Shown here in pieces: positions 9,668 to 23,563 of a DNA stretch of 64,000 bases. This stretch comes from Strigamia acuminata (lineage: Eukaryota > Arthropoda > Chilopoda > Geophilomorpha > Linotaeniidae). Below the pieces are notes generated by a model, which was not told the DNA's origin, did not search any database, and saw nothing but the letters and a program-made list of their open reading frames with translations. Every line of letters starts with the position of its first letter. Positions within the stretch are counted from its first letter, which is position 1. The stretch lies in contig OX442314.1 in NCBI GenBank assembly GCA_949358305.1, positions 51,218,581 through 51,282,580 on the forward strand. The letters are read 5' to 3'. Both the position numbers and the translations under genes were made by a program.

Positions 9668-12600
9668 AAGAAAGAAATCTGATTTGTGGAAATATTTTTG
9701 TTTTTTTTTAGTTGTAAATTTTTGTTTGGAAATTTTATAGGATGTAATTTAGTTATGATGAAATAATGTACGAATTCGAGGTGAATTGTTTATTCGGTGA
9801 TGAATTGTCAGTTTTATGTTATTTTGCAGTGTTTTATTTTGGTGTGTTTATTTGTAGAGTAAAACCATTTTGCTTTCTGTTTTTGTAGAAAAGATTTTTT
9901 TTTAAATTTTACACATAATGTAATTAAATTCTAAACGTTTTGTTTTCTGTATAATAAGATTAGGTTTGCACATACTCTGCTAGCATGCTGAAAAGCAATC
10001 AATTTCATCAATTAAATCAACATCTAAAATAAAATGAAACAAAATAAAAATATTTTATATTGATAAATTGTTAATATTTTATTTTAATTTTAGATTTGGA
10101 TAACCAACACGAGTAGAACAAAAATGGACAAAGTTGACAGGATTTTTGGTGATTTATGAAATTAATAAATAAATTATTTTAACTTTTCATTTTGAAAATC
10201 ATTTTTAACAAAAATTAATTTGATTTCAAACAAGAAACTTGCTTTGTAAGTTCAAATATGTCCCCAGTTTATAAAACTAGTTACTAGATGTTGTGAGTTA
10301 TACTTCCAGCATCTCGCTCATTTAATTTAAAATTCTCTGTTTTCCGAGACGAGATCTCTCTCGCATGAGACCAATACGGAAAAACGAGATTTGAGTGATG
10401 CGATAGATTTTACAATAAAAACAATTTCTTTTAAAACATAATTTAGCTTTATTCTTTTAATTTTCGCATATTCATATATGTTTCACGGTAATGTGAAAGA
10501 AAATAAAATTTTTTTAGGGTAAAAACTTTTTTTAAAAGGTTTAATTAAATTATTAAATTATTTTTGGTTTGTTTCTAGCCTAGAATCCGATTCGGAGAAT
10601 TCATCTCATGTAAGGACGAAATATCTAAACAAACTAAAGGAATAGGAAAATAATTAATTGCCAGACAACGTTGCAATATGTAGTTAAAAATATGACTTTA
10701 ATGCTGGATTTTGACAAAAAACTGAGAGAGTTTATTTCAACTTGGACCAATAGCCGAAAATATGCCGAAAATGCCAAAAGCAGGCGCAAATGATCAAACT
10801 ATGTAAAGAAATGTGAATAAAACCAATTTATAAATTTACAAAAACGTATTTATTTATTTATTTATTTTTGCAATAAACTTGATTTAAAATGTTAATAATC
10901 ACGCGTAATCAGCTATCTCGTAGTTTTCCAGTCCGCTCCACCACCATTTGTAATTGTAGTTGCAGTTCCAGTTCCGGTGGAGGATGAAAACGATGAATTC
11001 TTGAGAGCAAGAGCAAGAGCAGGGAGCAGGGATTGGGCATTGTGACGTCATATTTGTTACTCGTTCCAGAGTTAGCATTGGATAGCATGCGAATGGTAAG
11101 CCTAGTTTTGAAGAGTTGTTATAAAAATGTTATATTATTATATAAGGGGTATTGGTCTATATGTATCCGTGTACTGGGTATATATAGTACAGGTCATATA
11201 AGGGCGAGTGGCTGGGACAGGCCTGTGCCATTTCATGTCGTGAGCTGGTGCGGTGAATATCCGGTGAAAGAAAAATGGCGCGATCCGAAACGAGAGAGAG
11301 AGAGAGAGGGAGAGACAGTTGGTTTTCACGTTTGAGTGTGTTGTTTCATTTGATTTCTATTGTTAGCTGGTGATTTCTATTGTTGGCTAGAGAGATGAGA
11401 TGTGCGATCGACGGCGATCGACGGCGATCGAGGCGAGGCGAGGCGAGGCACGTACGGGTTTGTTTGAGACAAATTTCCGACAAATTCCTTGATTTCAGAC
11501 GAATTTCAAATAATTTTCAAAAATTTTTGAGAAATTTCAACTACTTTTCAAATTTTTGCACATTTATTGCAATTTTGCCTAAAAATGTAGACATAACTGC
11601 TGAAATTTGTCTAAAAAAAACCAAAATTCCTCAAAAATTAGTTGAAATTTGTGAAAAAAAACCAAAATTCCTCAAAATTTAGTTGAAATTTGTGAAAAAT
11701 AACAATAAAATTGCTCAAAAATTAGTTGAAATTTGTGAAAAATAAGAAAAATGCTCAAAAATTAGTTGAAATTTGTGAAAAATAAGAAAATTCCTCAAGG
11801 TTTTGAAATTTTGGAAAACTAGCTGAAATTCGTCTGAAATAAATTTGCGTAAAATTAGTCTCAAGCTTGTCTCAAATCTGACAAATATTGCCAAAAATTC
11901 AACGAAATTTGCAAAAATCAAGCAAAAATTCCTTGAAATTTGACAAATATTGCCAAAAATTGTCAAAAATGTGACAAAAAATCCTTGAAATTTGTCAAAT
12001 ATTGCCAAAAATCTGTTGAAATTTGCAAAATCTGTTGAAATTTTCAAAATCTGTTGAAATTTTCAAAATCTGCTGAAATTCCTTGAAATTTGCAAAATCT
12101 GCTGAAATTCCTTGAATTTTGTCAAAAATGTGGCAAAATATTGCCAAAAAGCGGTGATAATTTAATTTAATTTAATTTAATTTAATTTAATTTAATTTAA
12201 CAAAAATCTGATGAAATTATGTGATATAAAAATTTATTCTCGAAATTTCTTTCTCAAAGGTTTGTTAATCTGTCCAATAATTTTTCGAAATTACCTAACG
12301 TTTCCTTAACCTAACCTAACTCGTCTACGCACCTCCGTTTGCGCACCCGCGCACTATTGGAGACCCGCGTATCTCCAACGACCCGCCGACCAACGTTGAC
12401 CCGCGCACTATTGGAGACCCTCGCATCGCCAAAAGACCCGCCGACCAACGTTGACCCGCGCACTATTGGAGACCCGCTGTCTAATGGAGCACGTAGAAAC
12501 GGCCGAGTAGTGTTTTCTGAATGATTAATTCGGACATCGACAATAACTCCCAAGTGAAAAGCAATTAAGGGATCTGAAAGATTAAATCAATTTGGAAAAG

Positions 12601-13084
12601 TAATTTATTGCCGTAGAAATTAAGTCAAGAAATGTTATACGATAGACCCACCCGTCTTTCTTTTTTCTTCAAATACTGTACTGACAAAAAACGAAACATT
12701 ACTTTTTTATATTTAACACTTTTGTAGCCGAATAAATGACATTTTTCACAAAAAAAAAAATGACAATTTTGACCAAAAAAATGACAATTTTGACCAAAAA
12801 AATGACAATTTTGACCAAAAAAATGACAATTTTGACCAAAAAAATGACAATTTTGACAAAAAAATGACAATTTTGACCAATAAAAATCCCAATTTTGACC
12901 ACGCGTTGGTTTTTAATTGGTTTACGACGAGTTTGATTAGTTCTGCGCACGAGAATGCTGAAAACCATATCAGAAATCAGGATTTTCTTAGCTAAATAAT
13001 CGATTACTCATTCTGGTCGCTCCTTCTGATCGTTTAGCACCTGTTGGTCTACGTCAGGATTTTTGCCGGGATTTTCAGTGATTA
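8878..13084 (+). repeat. Array unit 3 (4207 bp)
   Basis: Same length and block composition as unit 1, including the short AT-rich block and the unit 1 form of the palindromic site. Confidence 0.95.
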
Positions 13085-13874
13085 ATGGCCGAAAACGTGG
13101 AAATATCACCCGCGGAATGTGCTTGTGCGCAGCCGGCGCCGTCCGACGAAAACGTCGATCCTCGTCGGTTGTTTCTGGAAGAAATAAGTAAAAACACGGA
13201 CGAATTAACCTTGAGCCGCGAGCGAGTGGCTTTTAGAGAAGCTGAGAAACCACGCGAACGACGAAGAAATGCTCAAATCCGTGGTAGGAATCCTGTTCGC
13301 GCACCAGACGGCGGAGCGTGTTTGCGTGAAGGTGTGCAATTGTTCACATTTCGAAGAACATCGGCGTCGATCCGAACGACCCGCACGCAATTGTGCGACG
13401 AATTAAGGCCGGGCCGGATTAATCGCCAACGACGGCAACAATGAGTTGAATCGATGTTTTCGTCACGCCGTGCGGGCAAAATGCGAGGAAGAACTGACGA
13501 GATTTCGACCGCTGTCGCAGACGGATCCGCCTCGATTCCGCGAGTTTGCGCTGTTCGTTCGGCACCTTTTCGTCGTGTCGAACGTGGTATCTCTTTTCAG
13601 CATCCCCAATGAACGTGTCGTGTGTGATTCATGCTTTTTGTTGCTCGATTTTCCGGACGAAGCGGGTTTGGAGTGTCTTCAAGTCGTTTTGGGAGAGTGT
13701 TTTTACTTGATGAAAGATATCGATCGTCTCGAGCTGTTGTTGTTAAGGTTGGAGCGATTGTTACGTTATGGAAGGAATATTAGCTACGGTCGAATTTGCG
13801 GTTTGCTTGATGTGTTCAAAAAGGCGACGAGGCATATGTGGGACTTGCAGAAGTTAAGGGCGGCAAATGAATGA
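13085..13874 (+). pseudogene. MIF4G-domain protein remnant, unit 4
   Basis: Both predicted peptides are identical to unit 1. Confidence 0.6.
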
Positions 13875-16800
13875 AAGAAAGAAATCTGATTTGTGGAAAT
13901 ATTTTTGTTTTTTTTTAGTTGTAAATTTTTGTTTGGAAATTTTATAGGATGTAATTTAGTTATGATGAAATAATGTACGAATTCGAGGTGAATTGTTTAT
14001 TCGGTGATGAATTGTCAGTTTTATGTTATTTTGCAGTGTTTTATTTTGGTGTGTTTATTTGTAGAGTAAAACCATTTTGCTTTCTGTTTTTGTAGAAAAG
14101 ATTTTTTTTTAAATTTTACACATAATGTAATTAAATTCTAAACGTTTTGTTTTCTGTATAATAAGATTAGGTTTGCACATACTCTGCTAGCATGCTGAAA
14201 AGCAATCAATTTCATCAATTAAATCAACATCTAAAATAAAATGAAACAAAATAAAAATATTTTATATTGATAAATTGTTAATATTTTATTTTAATTTTAG
14301 ATTTGGATAACCAACACGAGTAGAACAAAAATGGACAAAGTTGACAGGATTTTTGGTGATTTATGAAATTAATAAATAAATTATTTTAACTTTTCATTTT
14401 GAAAATCATTTTTAACAAAAATTAATTTGATTTCAAACAAGAAACTTGCTTTGTAAGTTCAAATATGTCCCCAGTTTATAAAACTAGTTACTAGATGTTG
14501 TGAGTTATACTTCCAGCATCTCGCTCATTTAATTTAAAATTCTCTGTTTTCCGAGACGAGATCTCTCTCGCATGAGACCAATACGGAAAAACGAGATTTG
14601 AGTGATGCGATAGATTTTACAATAAAAACAATTTCTTTTAAAACATAATTTAGCTTTATTCTTTTAATTTTCGCATATTCATATATGTTTCACGGTAATG
14701 TGAAAGAAAATAAAATTTTTTTAGGGTAAAAACTTTTTTTAAAAGGTTTAATTAAATTATTAAATTATTTTTGGTTTGTTTCTAGCCTAGAATCCGATTC
14801 GGAGAATTCATCTCATGTAAGGACGAAATATCTAAACAAACTAAAGGAATAGGAAAATAATTAATTGCCAGACAACGTTGCAATATGTAGTTAAAAATAT
14901 GACTTTAATGCTGGATTTTGACAAAAAACTGAGAGAGTTTATTTCAACTTGGACCAATAGCCGAAAATATGCCGAAAATGCCAAAAGCAGGCGCAAATGA
15001 TCAAACTATGTAAAGAAATGTGAATAAAACCAATTTATAAATTTACAAAAACGTATTTATTTATTTATTTATTTTTGCAATAAACTTGATTTAAAATGTT
15101 AATAATCACGCGTAATCAGCTATCTCGTAGTTTTCCAGTCCGCTCCACCACCATTTGTAATTGTAGTTGCAGTTCCAGTTCCGGTGGAGGATGAAAACGA
15201 TGAATTCTTGAGAGCAAGAGCAAGAGCAGGGAGCAGGGATTGGGCATTGTGACGTCATATTTGTTACTCGTTCCAGAGTTAGCATTGGATAGCATGCGAA
15301 TGGTAAGCCTAGTTTTGAAGAGTTGTTATAAAAATGTTATATTATTATATAAGGGGTATTGGTCTATATGTATCCGTGTACTGGGTATATATAGTACAGG
15401 TCATATAAGGGCGAGTGGCTGGGACAGGCCTGTGCCATTTCATGTCGTGAGCTGGTGCGGTGAATATCCGGTGAAAGAAAAATGGCGCGATCCGAAACGA
15501 GAGAGAGAGAGAGAGGGAGAGACAGTTGGTTTTCACGTTTGAGTGTGTTGTTTCATTTGATTTCTATTGTTAGCTGGTGATTTCTATTGTTGGCTAGAGA
15601 GATGAGATGTGCGATCGACGGCGATCGACGGCGATCGAGGCGAGGCGAGGCGAGGCACGTACGGGTTTGTTTGAGACAAATTTCCGACAAATTCCTTGAT
15701 TTCAGACGAATTTCAAATAATTTTCAAAAATTTTTGAGAAATTTCAACTACTTTTCAAATTTTTGCACATTTATTGCAATTTTGCCTAAAAATGTAGACA
15801 TAACTGCTGAAATTTGTCTAAAAAAAACCAAAATTCCTCAAAAATTAGTTGAAATTTGTGAAAAAAAACCAAAATTCCTCAAAATTTAGTTGAAATTTGT
15901 GAAAAATAACAATAAAATTGCTCAAAAATTAGTTGAAATTTGTGAAAAATAAGAAAAATGCTCAAAAATTAGTTGAAATTTGTGAAAAATAAGAAAATTC
16001 CTCAAGGTTTTGAAATTTTGGAAAACTAGCTGAAATTCGTCTGAAATAAATTTGCGTAAAATTAGTCTCAAGCTTGTCTCAAATCTGACAAATATTGCCA
16101 AAAATTCAACGAAATTTGCAAAAATCAAGCAAAAATTCCTTGAAATTTGACAAATATTGCCAAAAATTGTCAAAAATGTGACAAAAAATCCTTGAAATTT
16201 GTCAAATATTGCCAAAAATCTGTTGAAATTTGCAAAATCTGTTGAAATTTTCAAAATCTGTTGAAATTTTCAAAATCTGCTGAAATTCCTTGAAATTTGC
16301 AAAATCTGCTGAAATTCCTTGAATTTTGTCAAAAATGTGGCAAAATATTGCCAAAAAGCGGTGATAATTTAATTTAATTTAATTTAATTTAATTTAATTT
16401 AATTTAACAAAAATCTGATGAAATTATGTGATATAAAAATTTATTCTCGAAATTTCTTTCTCAAAGGTTTGTTAATCTGTCCAATAATTTTTCGAAATTA
16501 CCTAACGTTTCCTTAACCTAACCTAACTCGTCTACGCACCTCCGTTTGCGCACCCGCGCACTATTGGAGACCCGCGTATCTCCAACGACCCGCCGACCAA
16601 CGTTGACCCGCGCACTATTGGAGACCCTCGCATCGCCAAAAGACCCGCCGACCAACGTTGACCCGCGCACTATTGGAGACCCGCTGTCTAATGGAGCACG
16701 TAGAAACGGCCGAGTAGTGTTTTCTGAATGATTAATTCGGACATCGACAATAACTCCCAAGTGAAAAGCAATTAAGGGATCTGAAAGATTAAATCAATTT

Positions 16801-17291
16801 GGAAAAGTAATTTATTGCCGTAGAAATTAAGTCAAGAAATGTTATACGATAGACCCACCCGTCTTTCTTTTTTCTTCAAATACTGTACTGACAAAAAACG
16901 AAACATTACTTTTTTATATTTAACACTTTTGTAGCCGAATAAATGACATTTTTCACAAAAAAAAAAATGACAATTTTGACCAAAAAAATGACAATTTTGA
17001 CCAAAAAAATGACAATTTTGACCAAAAAAATGACAATTTTGACCAAAAAAATGACAATTTTGACAAAAAAATGACAATTTTGACCAATAAAAATCCCAAT
17101 TTTGACCACGCGTTGGTTTTTAATTGGTTTACGACGAGTTTGATTAGTTCTGCGCACGAGAATGCTGAAAACCATATCAGAAATCAGGATTTTCTTAGCT
17201 AAATAATCGATTACTCATTCTGGTCGCTCCTTCTGATCGTTTAGCACCTGTTGGTCTACGTCAGGATTTTTGCCGGGATTTTCAGTGATTA
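13085..17291 (+). repeat. Array unit 4 (4207 bp)
   Basis: No difference from unit 1 noticed by eye over the blocks compared. Confidence 0.95.
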
Positions 17292-18081
17292 ATGGCCGAA
17301 AACGTGGAAATATCACCCGCGGAATGTGCTTGTGCGCAGCCGGCGCCGTCCGACGAAAACGTCGATCCTCGTCGGTTGTTTCTGGAAGAAATAAGTAAAA
17401 ACACGGACGAATTAACCTTGAGCCGCGAGCGAGTGGCTTTTAGAGAAGCTGAGAAACCACGCGAACGACGAAGAAATGCTCAAATCCGTGGTAGGAATCC
17501 TGTTCGCGCACCAGACGGCGGAGCGTGTTTGCGTGAAGGTGTGCAATTGTTCACATTTCGAAGAACATCGGCGTCGATCCGAACGACCCGCACGCAATTG
17601 TGCGACGAATTAAGGCCGGGCCGGATTAATCGCCAACGACGGCAACAATGAGTTGAATCGATGTTTTCGTCACGCCGTGCGGGCAAAATGCGAGGAAGAA
17701 CTGACGAGATTTCGACCGCTGTCGCAGACGGATCCGCCTCGATTCCGCGAGTTTGCGCTGTTCGTTCGGCACCTTTTCGTCGTGTCGAACGTGGTATCTC
17801 TTTTCAGCATCCCCAATGAACGTGTCGTGTGTGATTCATGCTTTTTGTTGCTCGATTTTCCGGACGAAGCGGGTTTGGAGTGTCTTCAAGTCGTTTTGGG
17901 AGAGTGTTTTTACTTGATGAAAGATATCGATCGTCTCGAGCTGTTGTTGTTAAGGTTGGAGCGATTGTTACGTTATGGAAGGAATATTAGCTACGGTCGA
18001 ATTTGCGGTTTGCTTGATGTGTTCAAAAAGGCGACGAGGCATATGTGGGACTTGCAGAAGTTAAGGGCGGCAAATGAATGA
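17292..18081 (+). pseudogene. MIF4G-domain protein remnant, unit 5
   Basis: Both predicted peptides are identical to unit 1. Confidence 0.6.
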
Positions 18082-21000
18082 AAGAAAGAAATCTGATTTG
18101 TGGAAATATTTTTGTTTTTTTTTAGTTGTAAATTTTTGTTTGGAAATTTTATAGGATGTAATTTAGTTATGATGAAATAATGTACGAATTCGAGGTGAAT
18201 TGTTTATTCGGTGATGAATTGTCAGTTTTATGTTATTTTGCAGTGTTTTATTTTGGTGTGTTTATTTGTAGAGTAAAACCATTTTGCTTTCTGTTTTTGT
18301 AGAAAAGATTTTTTTTTAAATTTTACACATAATGTAATTAAATTCTAAACGTTTTGTTTTCTGTATAATAAGATTAGGTTTGCACATACTCTGCTAGCAT
18401 GCTGAAAAGCAATCAATTTCATCAATTAAATCAACATCTAAAATAAAATGAAACAAAATAAAAATATTTTATATTGATAAATTGTTAATATTTTATTTTA
18501 ATTTTAGATTTGGATAACCAACACGAGTAGAACAAAAATGGACAAAGTTGACAGGATTTTTGGTGATTTATGAAATTAATAAATAAATTATTTTAACTTT
18601 TCATTTTGAAAATCATTTTTAACAAAAATTAATTTGATTTCAAACAAGAAACTTGCTTTGTAAGTTCAAATATGTCCCCAGTTTATAAAACTAGTTACTA
18701 GATGTTGTGAGTTATACTTCCAGCATCTCGCTCATTTAATTTAAAATTCTCTGTTTTCCGAGACGAGATCTCTCTCGCATGAGACCAATACGGAAAAACG
18801 AGATTTGAGTGATGCGATAGATTTTACAATAAAAACAATTTCTTTTAAAACATAATTTAGCTTTATTCTTTTAATTTTCGCATATTCATATATGTTTCAC
18901 GGTAATGTGAAAGAAAATAAAATTTTTTTAGGGTAAAAACTTTTTTTAAAAGGTTTAATTAAATTATTAAATTATTTTTGGTTTGTTTCTAGCCTAGAAT
19001 CCGATTCGGAGAATTCATCTCATGTAAGGACGAAATATCTAAACAAACTAAAGGAATAGGAAAATAATTAATTGCCAGACAACGTTGCAATATGTAGTTA
19101 AAAATATGACTTTAATGCTGGATTTTGACAAAAAACTGAGAGAGTTTATTTCAACTTGGACCAATAGCCGAAAATATGCCGAAAATGCCAAAAGCAGGCG
19201 CAAATGATCAAACTATGTAAAGAAATGTGAATAAAACCAATTTATAAATTTACAAAAACGTATTTATTTATTTATTTATTTTTGCAATAAACTTGATTTA
19301 AAATGTTAATAATCACGCGTAATCAGCTATCTCGTAGTTTTCCAGTCCGCTCCACCACCATTTGTAATTGTAGTTGCAGTTCCAGTTCCGGTGGAGGATG
19401 AAAACGATGAATTCTTGAGAGCAAGAGCAAGAGCAGGGAGCAGGGATTGGGCATTGTGACGTCATATTTGTTACTCGTTCCAGAGTTAGCATTGGATAGC
19501 ATGCGAATGGTAAGCCTAGTTTTGAAGAGTTGTTATAAAAATGTTATATTATTATATAAGGGGTATTGGTCTATATGTATCCGTGTACTGGGTATATATA
19601 GTACAGGTCATATAAGGGCGAGTGGCTGGGACAGGCCTGTGCCATTTCATGTCGTGAGCTGGTGCGGTGAATATCCGGTGAAAGAAAAATGGCGCGATCC
19701 GAAACGAGAGAGAGAGAGAGAGGGAGAGACAGTTGGTTTTCACGTTTGAGTGTGTTGTTTCATTTGATTTCTATTGTTAGCTGGTGATTTCTATTGTTGG
19801 CTAGAGAGATGAGATGTGCGATCGACGGCGATCGACGGCGATCGAGGCGAGGCGAGGCGAGGCACGTACGGGTTTGTTTGAGACAAATTTCCGACAAATT
19901 CCTTGATTTCAGACGAATTTCAAATAATTTTCCAAATTTTTTGAGAAATTTCAACTACTTTTCAAATTTTTGCACATTTATTGCAATTTTGTCAAAAATG
20001 TCGACATACATAACTGCTGAAATTTGTCTAAAAAAAACCAAAATTCCTCAAAAATGAGTTGAAATTTGTGAAAAATAACAAAATTGCTCAAAAATTAGTT
20101 GAAATTTGTGAAAAATAACAATAAAATTGCTCAAAAATTAGTTGAAATTTGTGAAAAATAAGAAAAATGCTCAAAAATTAGTTGAAATTTGTGAAAAATA
20201 AGAAAAATGCTCAAAAATTAGTTGAAATTTGTGAAAAATAAGAAAATTTCTCAAGGTTTTGAAATTTTGGAAAACTAGCTGAAATTCGTCTGAAATAAAT
20301 TTGCGTAAAATTAGTCTCAAGCTTATTGTCTCAAACTTGTCTCAAATTTGTCTCAAATTTGACAAATATTGCCAAAAATTCCATGAAATTTGCAAAAATC
20401 AGGCAAAAATTTTTTGAAATTTGACAAATATTGCCAAAAATTGTCAAAAATGTGACAAAGAATCCTTGAAATTTGTCAAATATTGCCAAAAATTCCATGA
20501 AATTTGCAAAAATCAGGCAAAAATTCCTTGAAATTTGTCAAATATTGTCAAAAATCTGTTGAAATTTTCAAAAATCAGGCAAAAATTCCTTGAAATTTGT
20601 CAAATATTGCCAAAAATCTGTTGAAATTTTCAAAATCTGTTGAAATTTTCAAAATCTGTTGAAATTTACAAAATCTGCTGAAATTCCTTGAAATTTGCAA
20701 AATCTGCTGAAATTCCTTGAATTTTGTCAAAAATGTGGCAAAATATTGCCAAAAAGCGGTGATAATTTAATTTAATTTAATTTAATTTAATGTAACAAAA
20801 ATCTGATGAAATTATGTGATATAAAAATTTATTCTCGAAATTTCTTTCTCAAAGGTTTGTTAATCTGTCCAATAATTTTTCGAAATTACCTAACGTTTCC
20901 TTAACCTAACCTAACTCGTCTCCTAACGCACCTCCGTTTGCGCACCCGCGCACTATTGGAGACCCGCGCATCTCCAACGACCCGCCGACCAACGTTGGCC

Positions 21001-21571
21001 CGCGCACTATTGGAGACCCTCGCATCGCCAAAAGACCCGCCGACCGACGTTGACCCGCGCACTATTGGAGACCCGCTGTCTAATGGAGCACGTAGAAACG
21101 GCCGAGTAGTGTTTTCTGAATGATTAATTCGGACATCGACAATAACTCCCAAGTGAAAAGCAATTAAGGGATCTGAAAGATTAAATCAATTTGGAAAAGT
21201 AATTTATTGCCGTAGAAATTAAGTCAAGAAATGTTATACGATAGACCCACCCGTCTTTCTTTTTTCTTCAAATACTGTACTGACAAAAAACGAAACATTA
21301 CTTTTTTATATTTAACACTTTTGTAGCCGAATAAATGACATTTTTCACAAAAAAAAAATGACATTTAATTTTGACCAAAAAAATGACAATTTTGACCACG
21401 CGTTGGTTTTTAATTGGTTTACGACGAGTTTGATTAGTTCTGCGCACGAGAATGCTGAAAATCAATCAGAAATCAGGATTTTCTTAGCTAAATAATCGAT
21501 TACTCATTCTGGTCGCTCCTTCTCATCGTTTAACACCCGTTGGTCCACGTCAGGATTTTCAGTTGTGTTTA
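17292..21571 (+). repeat. Array unit 5 (4280 bp, mosaic)
   Basis: The proximal part equals unit 1. From about 19930 it switches to the long-block type, and it ends with the contracted 21-bp repeat and a longer TCCTAACGC insertion near 20920. It is a mosaic of the homogenised and edge types. Confidence 0.93.
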
Positions 21572-22359
21572 ATGGCCGAAAACGCGGAAACATCACCCGC
21601 GGAATGTGCTTGTGCGCAGCCGGCGCCGTCCGACGAAAACGTCGATCCTCACTCGTCGGTTGTTTCTGGAAGAAATAAGTAAAAACACGGACGAATTAAC
21701 CTTGAGCCGCGAGCGAGTGGCTTTTAGAGAAGCTGAGAAACTACGCGAACGACGAAGAAATGCTGAAATCCGTGGTAGGAATCCTGTTTAGGACGGCGGA
21801 GCGTGTTTGCGTGAACGTGTGCGTTCACATTTCGAAGAACATCGGCGTCGATCCGAACGACCCGCACGCAATTGTGCGACGAATTAAGGCCGGGGAAATC
21901 GCAAACGACGGCAACAATGAGTTGAATCGATGTTTTCGTCAAGCCGTGCGGGCAAAATGCGAGCAAGAACTGACGAGATTTCGACCGCTGTCGCAGACGG
22001 ATCCGCCTCGATTCCGCGAGTTTGCGCTGTTCGTTCGGCACCTTTTCGTCGTGTCGAACGAACGTTTTGTCGCTTCTCTTTTCAGCATCCCCAATGAACG
22101 TGTCGTGTGCGATTCATGCTTTTTGTTGCTCGATTTTCCCGACGAAGCGGGTTTGGAGTGTCTTCAAGTCGTTTTGGGAGAGTGTTTTTACTTGATGAAA
22201 GATATCGATCGTCTCGAGCTGTTGTTGTTAAGGTTGGAGCGATTGTTACGTTATGGAAGGAATATTAGCTACGGTCGAATTTGCGGTTTGCTTGATGTGT
22301 TCAAAAAGGCGACGAGGCATATGTGGGACTTGCAGAAGTTAAGGGCGGCAAATGAATGA
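21572..22359 (+). pseudogene. MIF4G-domain protein remnant, unit 6 (best preserved)
   Basis: Lacks the AATT insertion, so one frame stays open from about 21712 to the stop at 22359; from the ATG at 21760 it is 199 aa. It reads as a fuller MIF4G-like domain: helix LLEKLRNYANDEEMLKSV, then GILFRTAERVCVNVCVHI, a linker with VDPNDPHAIVRRIK, NRCFRQAVRAKCEQELTRF (compare FRKLLLNRCQKEFE of eIF4G), FALFVRHLFVVSNERF, and the LECLQVVLGE and VFKKATRHMW helices. The MAENAETSPAE start at 21572 runs into a stop after 36 codons because of CACT at about 21650. A standalone MIF4G protein of some 250 aa, of MIF4GD or PAIP1 size, is the plausible ancestor. Confidence 0.65.
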
Positions 22360-23302
22360 AAGAAAGAAATCTGATTTGTGGAAATATTTTTGTTTTTTTA
22401 GGATGTAATTTAGTTATGATGAAATAATGTACGAATTCGAGGTGAATTGTTTATTCGGTGATGAATTGTCAGTTTTATGTTATTTTGCAGTGTTTTATTT
22501 TGGTGTGTTTATTTGTAGAGTAAAACCATTTTGCTTTCTGTTTTTGTAGAAAAGATTTTTTTTTAAATTTTATACATAATGTAATTAAATTCTAAACGTT
22601 ACTCTGCTAGCATGCTGAAAAGCAATCAATTTCATCAATTAAATCAACATCTAAAATCAAATGAAACAAAATAAAAATATTTTATATTGATAAATTGTTA
22701 ATATTTTATTTTAATTTTAGATTTGGATAACCAACACGAGTAGAACAAAAATGGACAAAGTTCACAGGATTTTTGGTGATTTATGAAATTAATAAATAAA
22801 TTATTTTAACTTTTCATTTTGAAAATCATTTTTAACAAAAATTAATTTGATTTAAAACAAGAAACTTGCTTTGTAAGTTCAAATATGTCCCCAGTTTATA
22901 AAACTAGTTACTAGATGTTGTGAGTTATACTTCCAGCATCTCGCTCATTTAATTTAAAATTCTCTGTTTTCCGAGACGAGATCTCTCTCGCATGAGACCA
23001 ATACGGAAAAACGAGATTTGAGTGATGCGATAGATTTTACAATAAAAACAATTTCTTTTAAAACATAATTTAGCTTTATTCTTTTAATTTTCGCATATTC
23101 ATATATGTTTCACGGTAATGTGAAAGAAAATAAAATTTTTTTAGGGTAAAAACTTTTTTTAAAAGGTTTAATTAAATTATTAAATTATTTTTGGTTTGTT
23201 TCTAGCCTAGAATCCGATTCGGAGAATTCATCTCATGTAAGAACGAAATATCTAAACAAACTAAAGGAATAGGAAAATAATTAATTGCCAGACAACGTTG
23301 CA

Positions 23303-23307
23303 ATATG
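23303..23307. repeat. Target-site duplication ATATG, left copy of outer copia
   Basis: ATATG directly abuts the LTR start here and recurs at 35328-35332 after the right LTR. Uninterrupted units contain a single ATATG at this place (for example 2066-2070). Confidence 0.95.
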
Positions 23308-23523
23308 TGTTGGAAATCGTGTGGTTGAAATAATGCAACATCATCGTAGGGTTAAAGAATTACAAGTGTTTTATTCTGGGAAAATACACAGGTTAAATAT
23401 GTAGACACTGGGCCATGATTGGCTGTTAAATTGGGTCGTCTAGTGGACGTATCAGCGTCTGCCACGGAACGTCCGAGTGCCCTCTCGCGACGTAATGGCG
23501 GTCAAGCGACATGGGGTCCAACA
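23308..23523 (-). repeat. 3' LTR of outer copia (216 bp)
   Basis: TGTTGGAAATCG to GGGGTCCAACA, with 7-bp inverted ends. It matches 35112-35327 throughout by eye. On the minus strand AAGAGGAGAATT (23524-23535) precedes it and is the likely polypurine tract. Confidence 0.95.
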
Positions 23524-23563
23524 AATTCTCCTCTTGAACCGTCATTACGCACTGCTTTCTTGA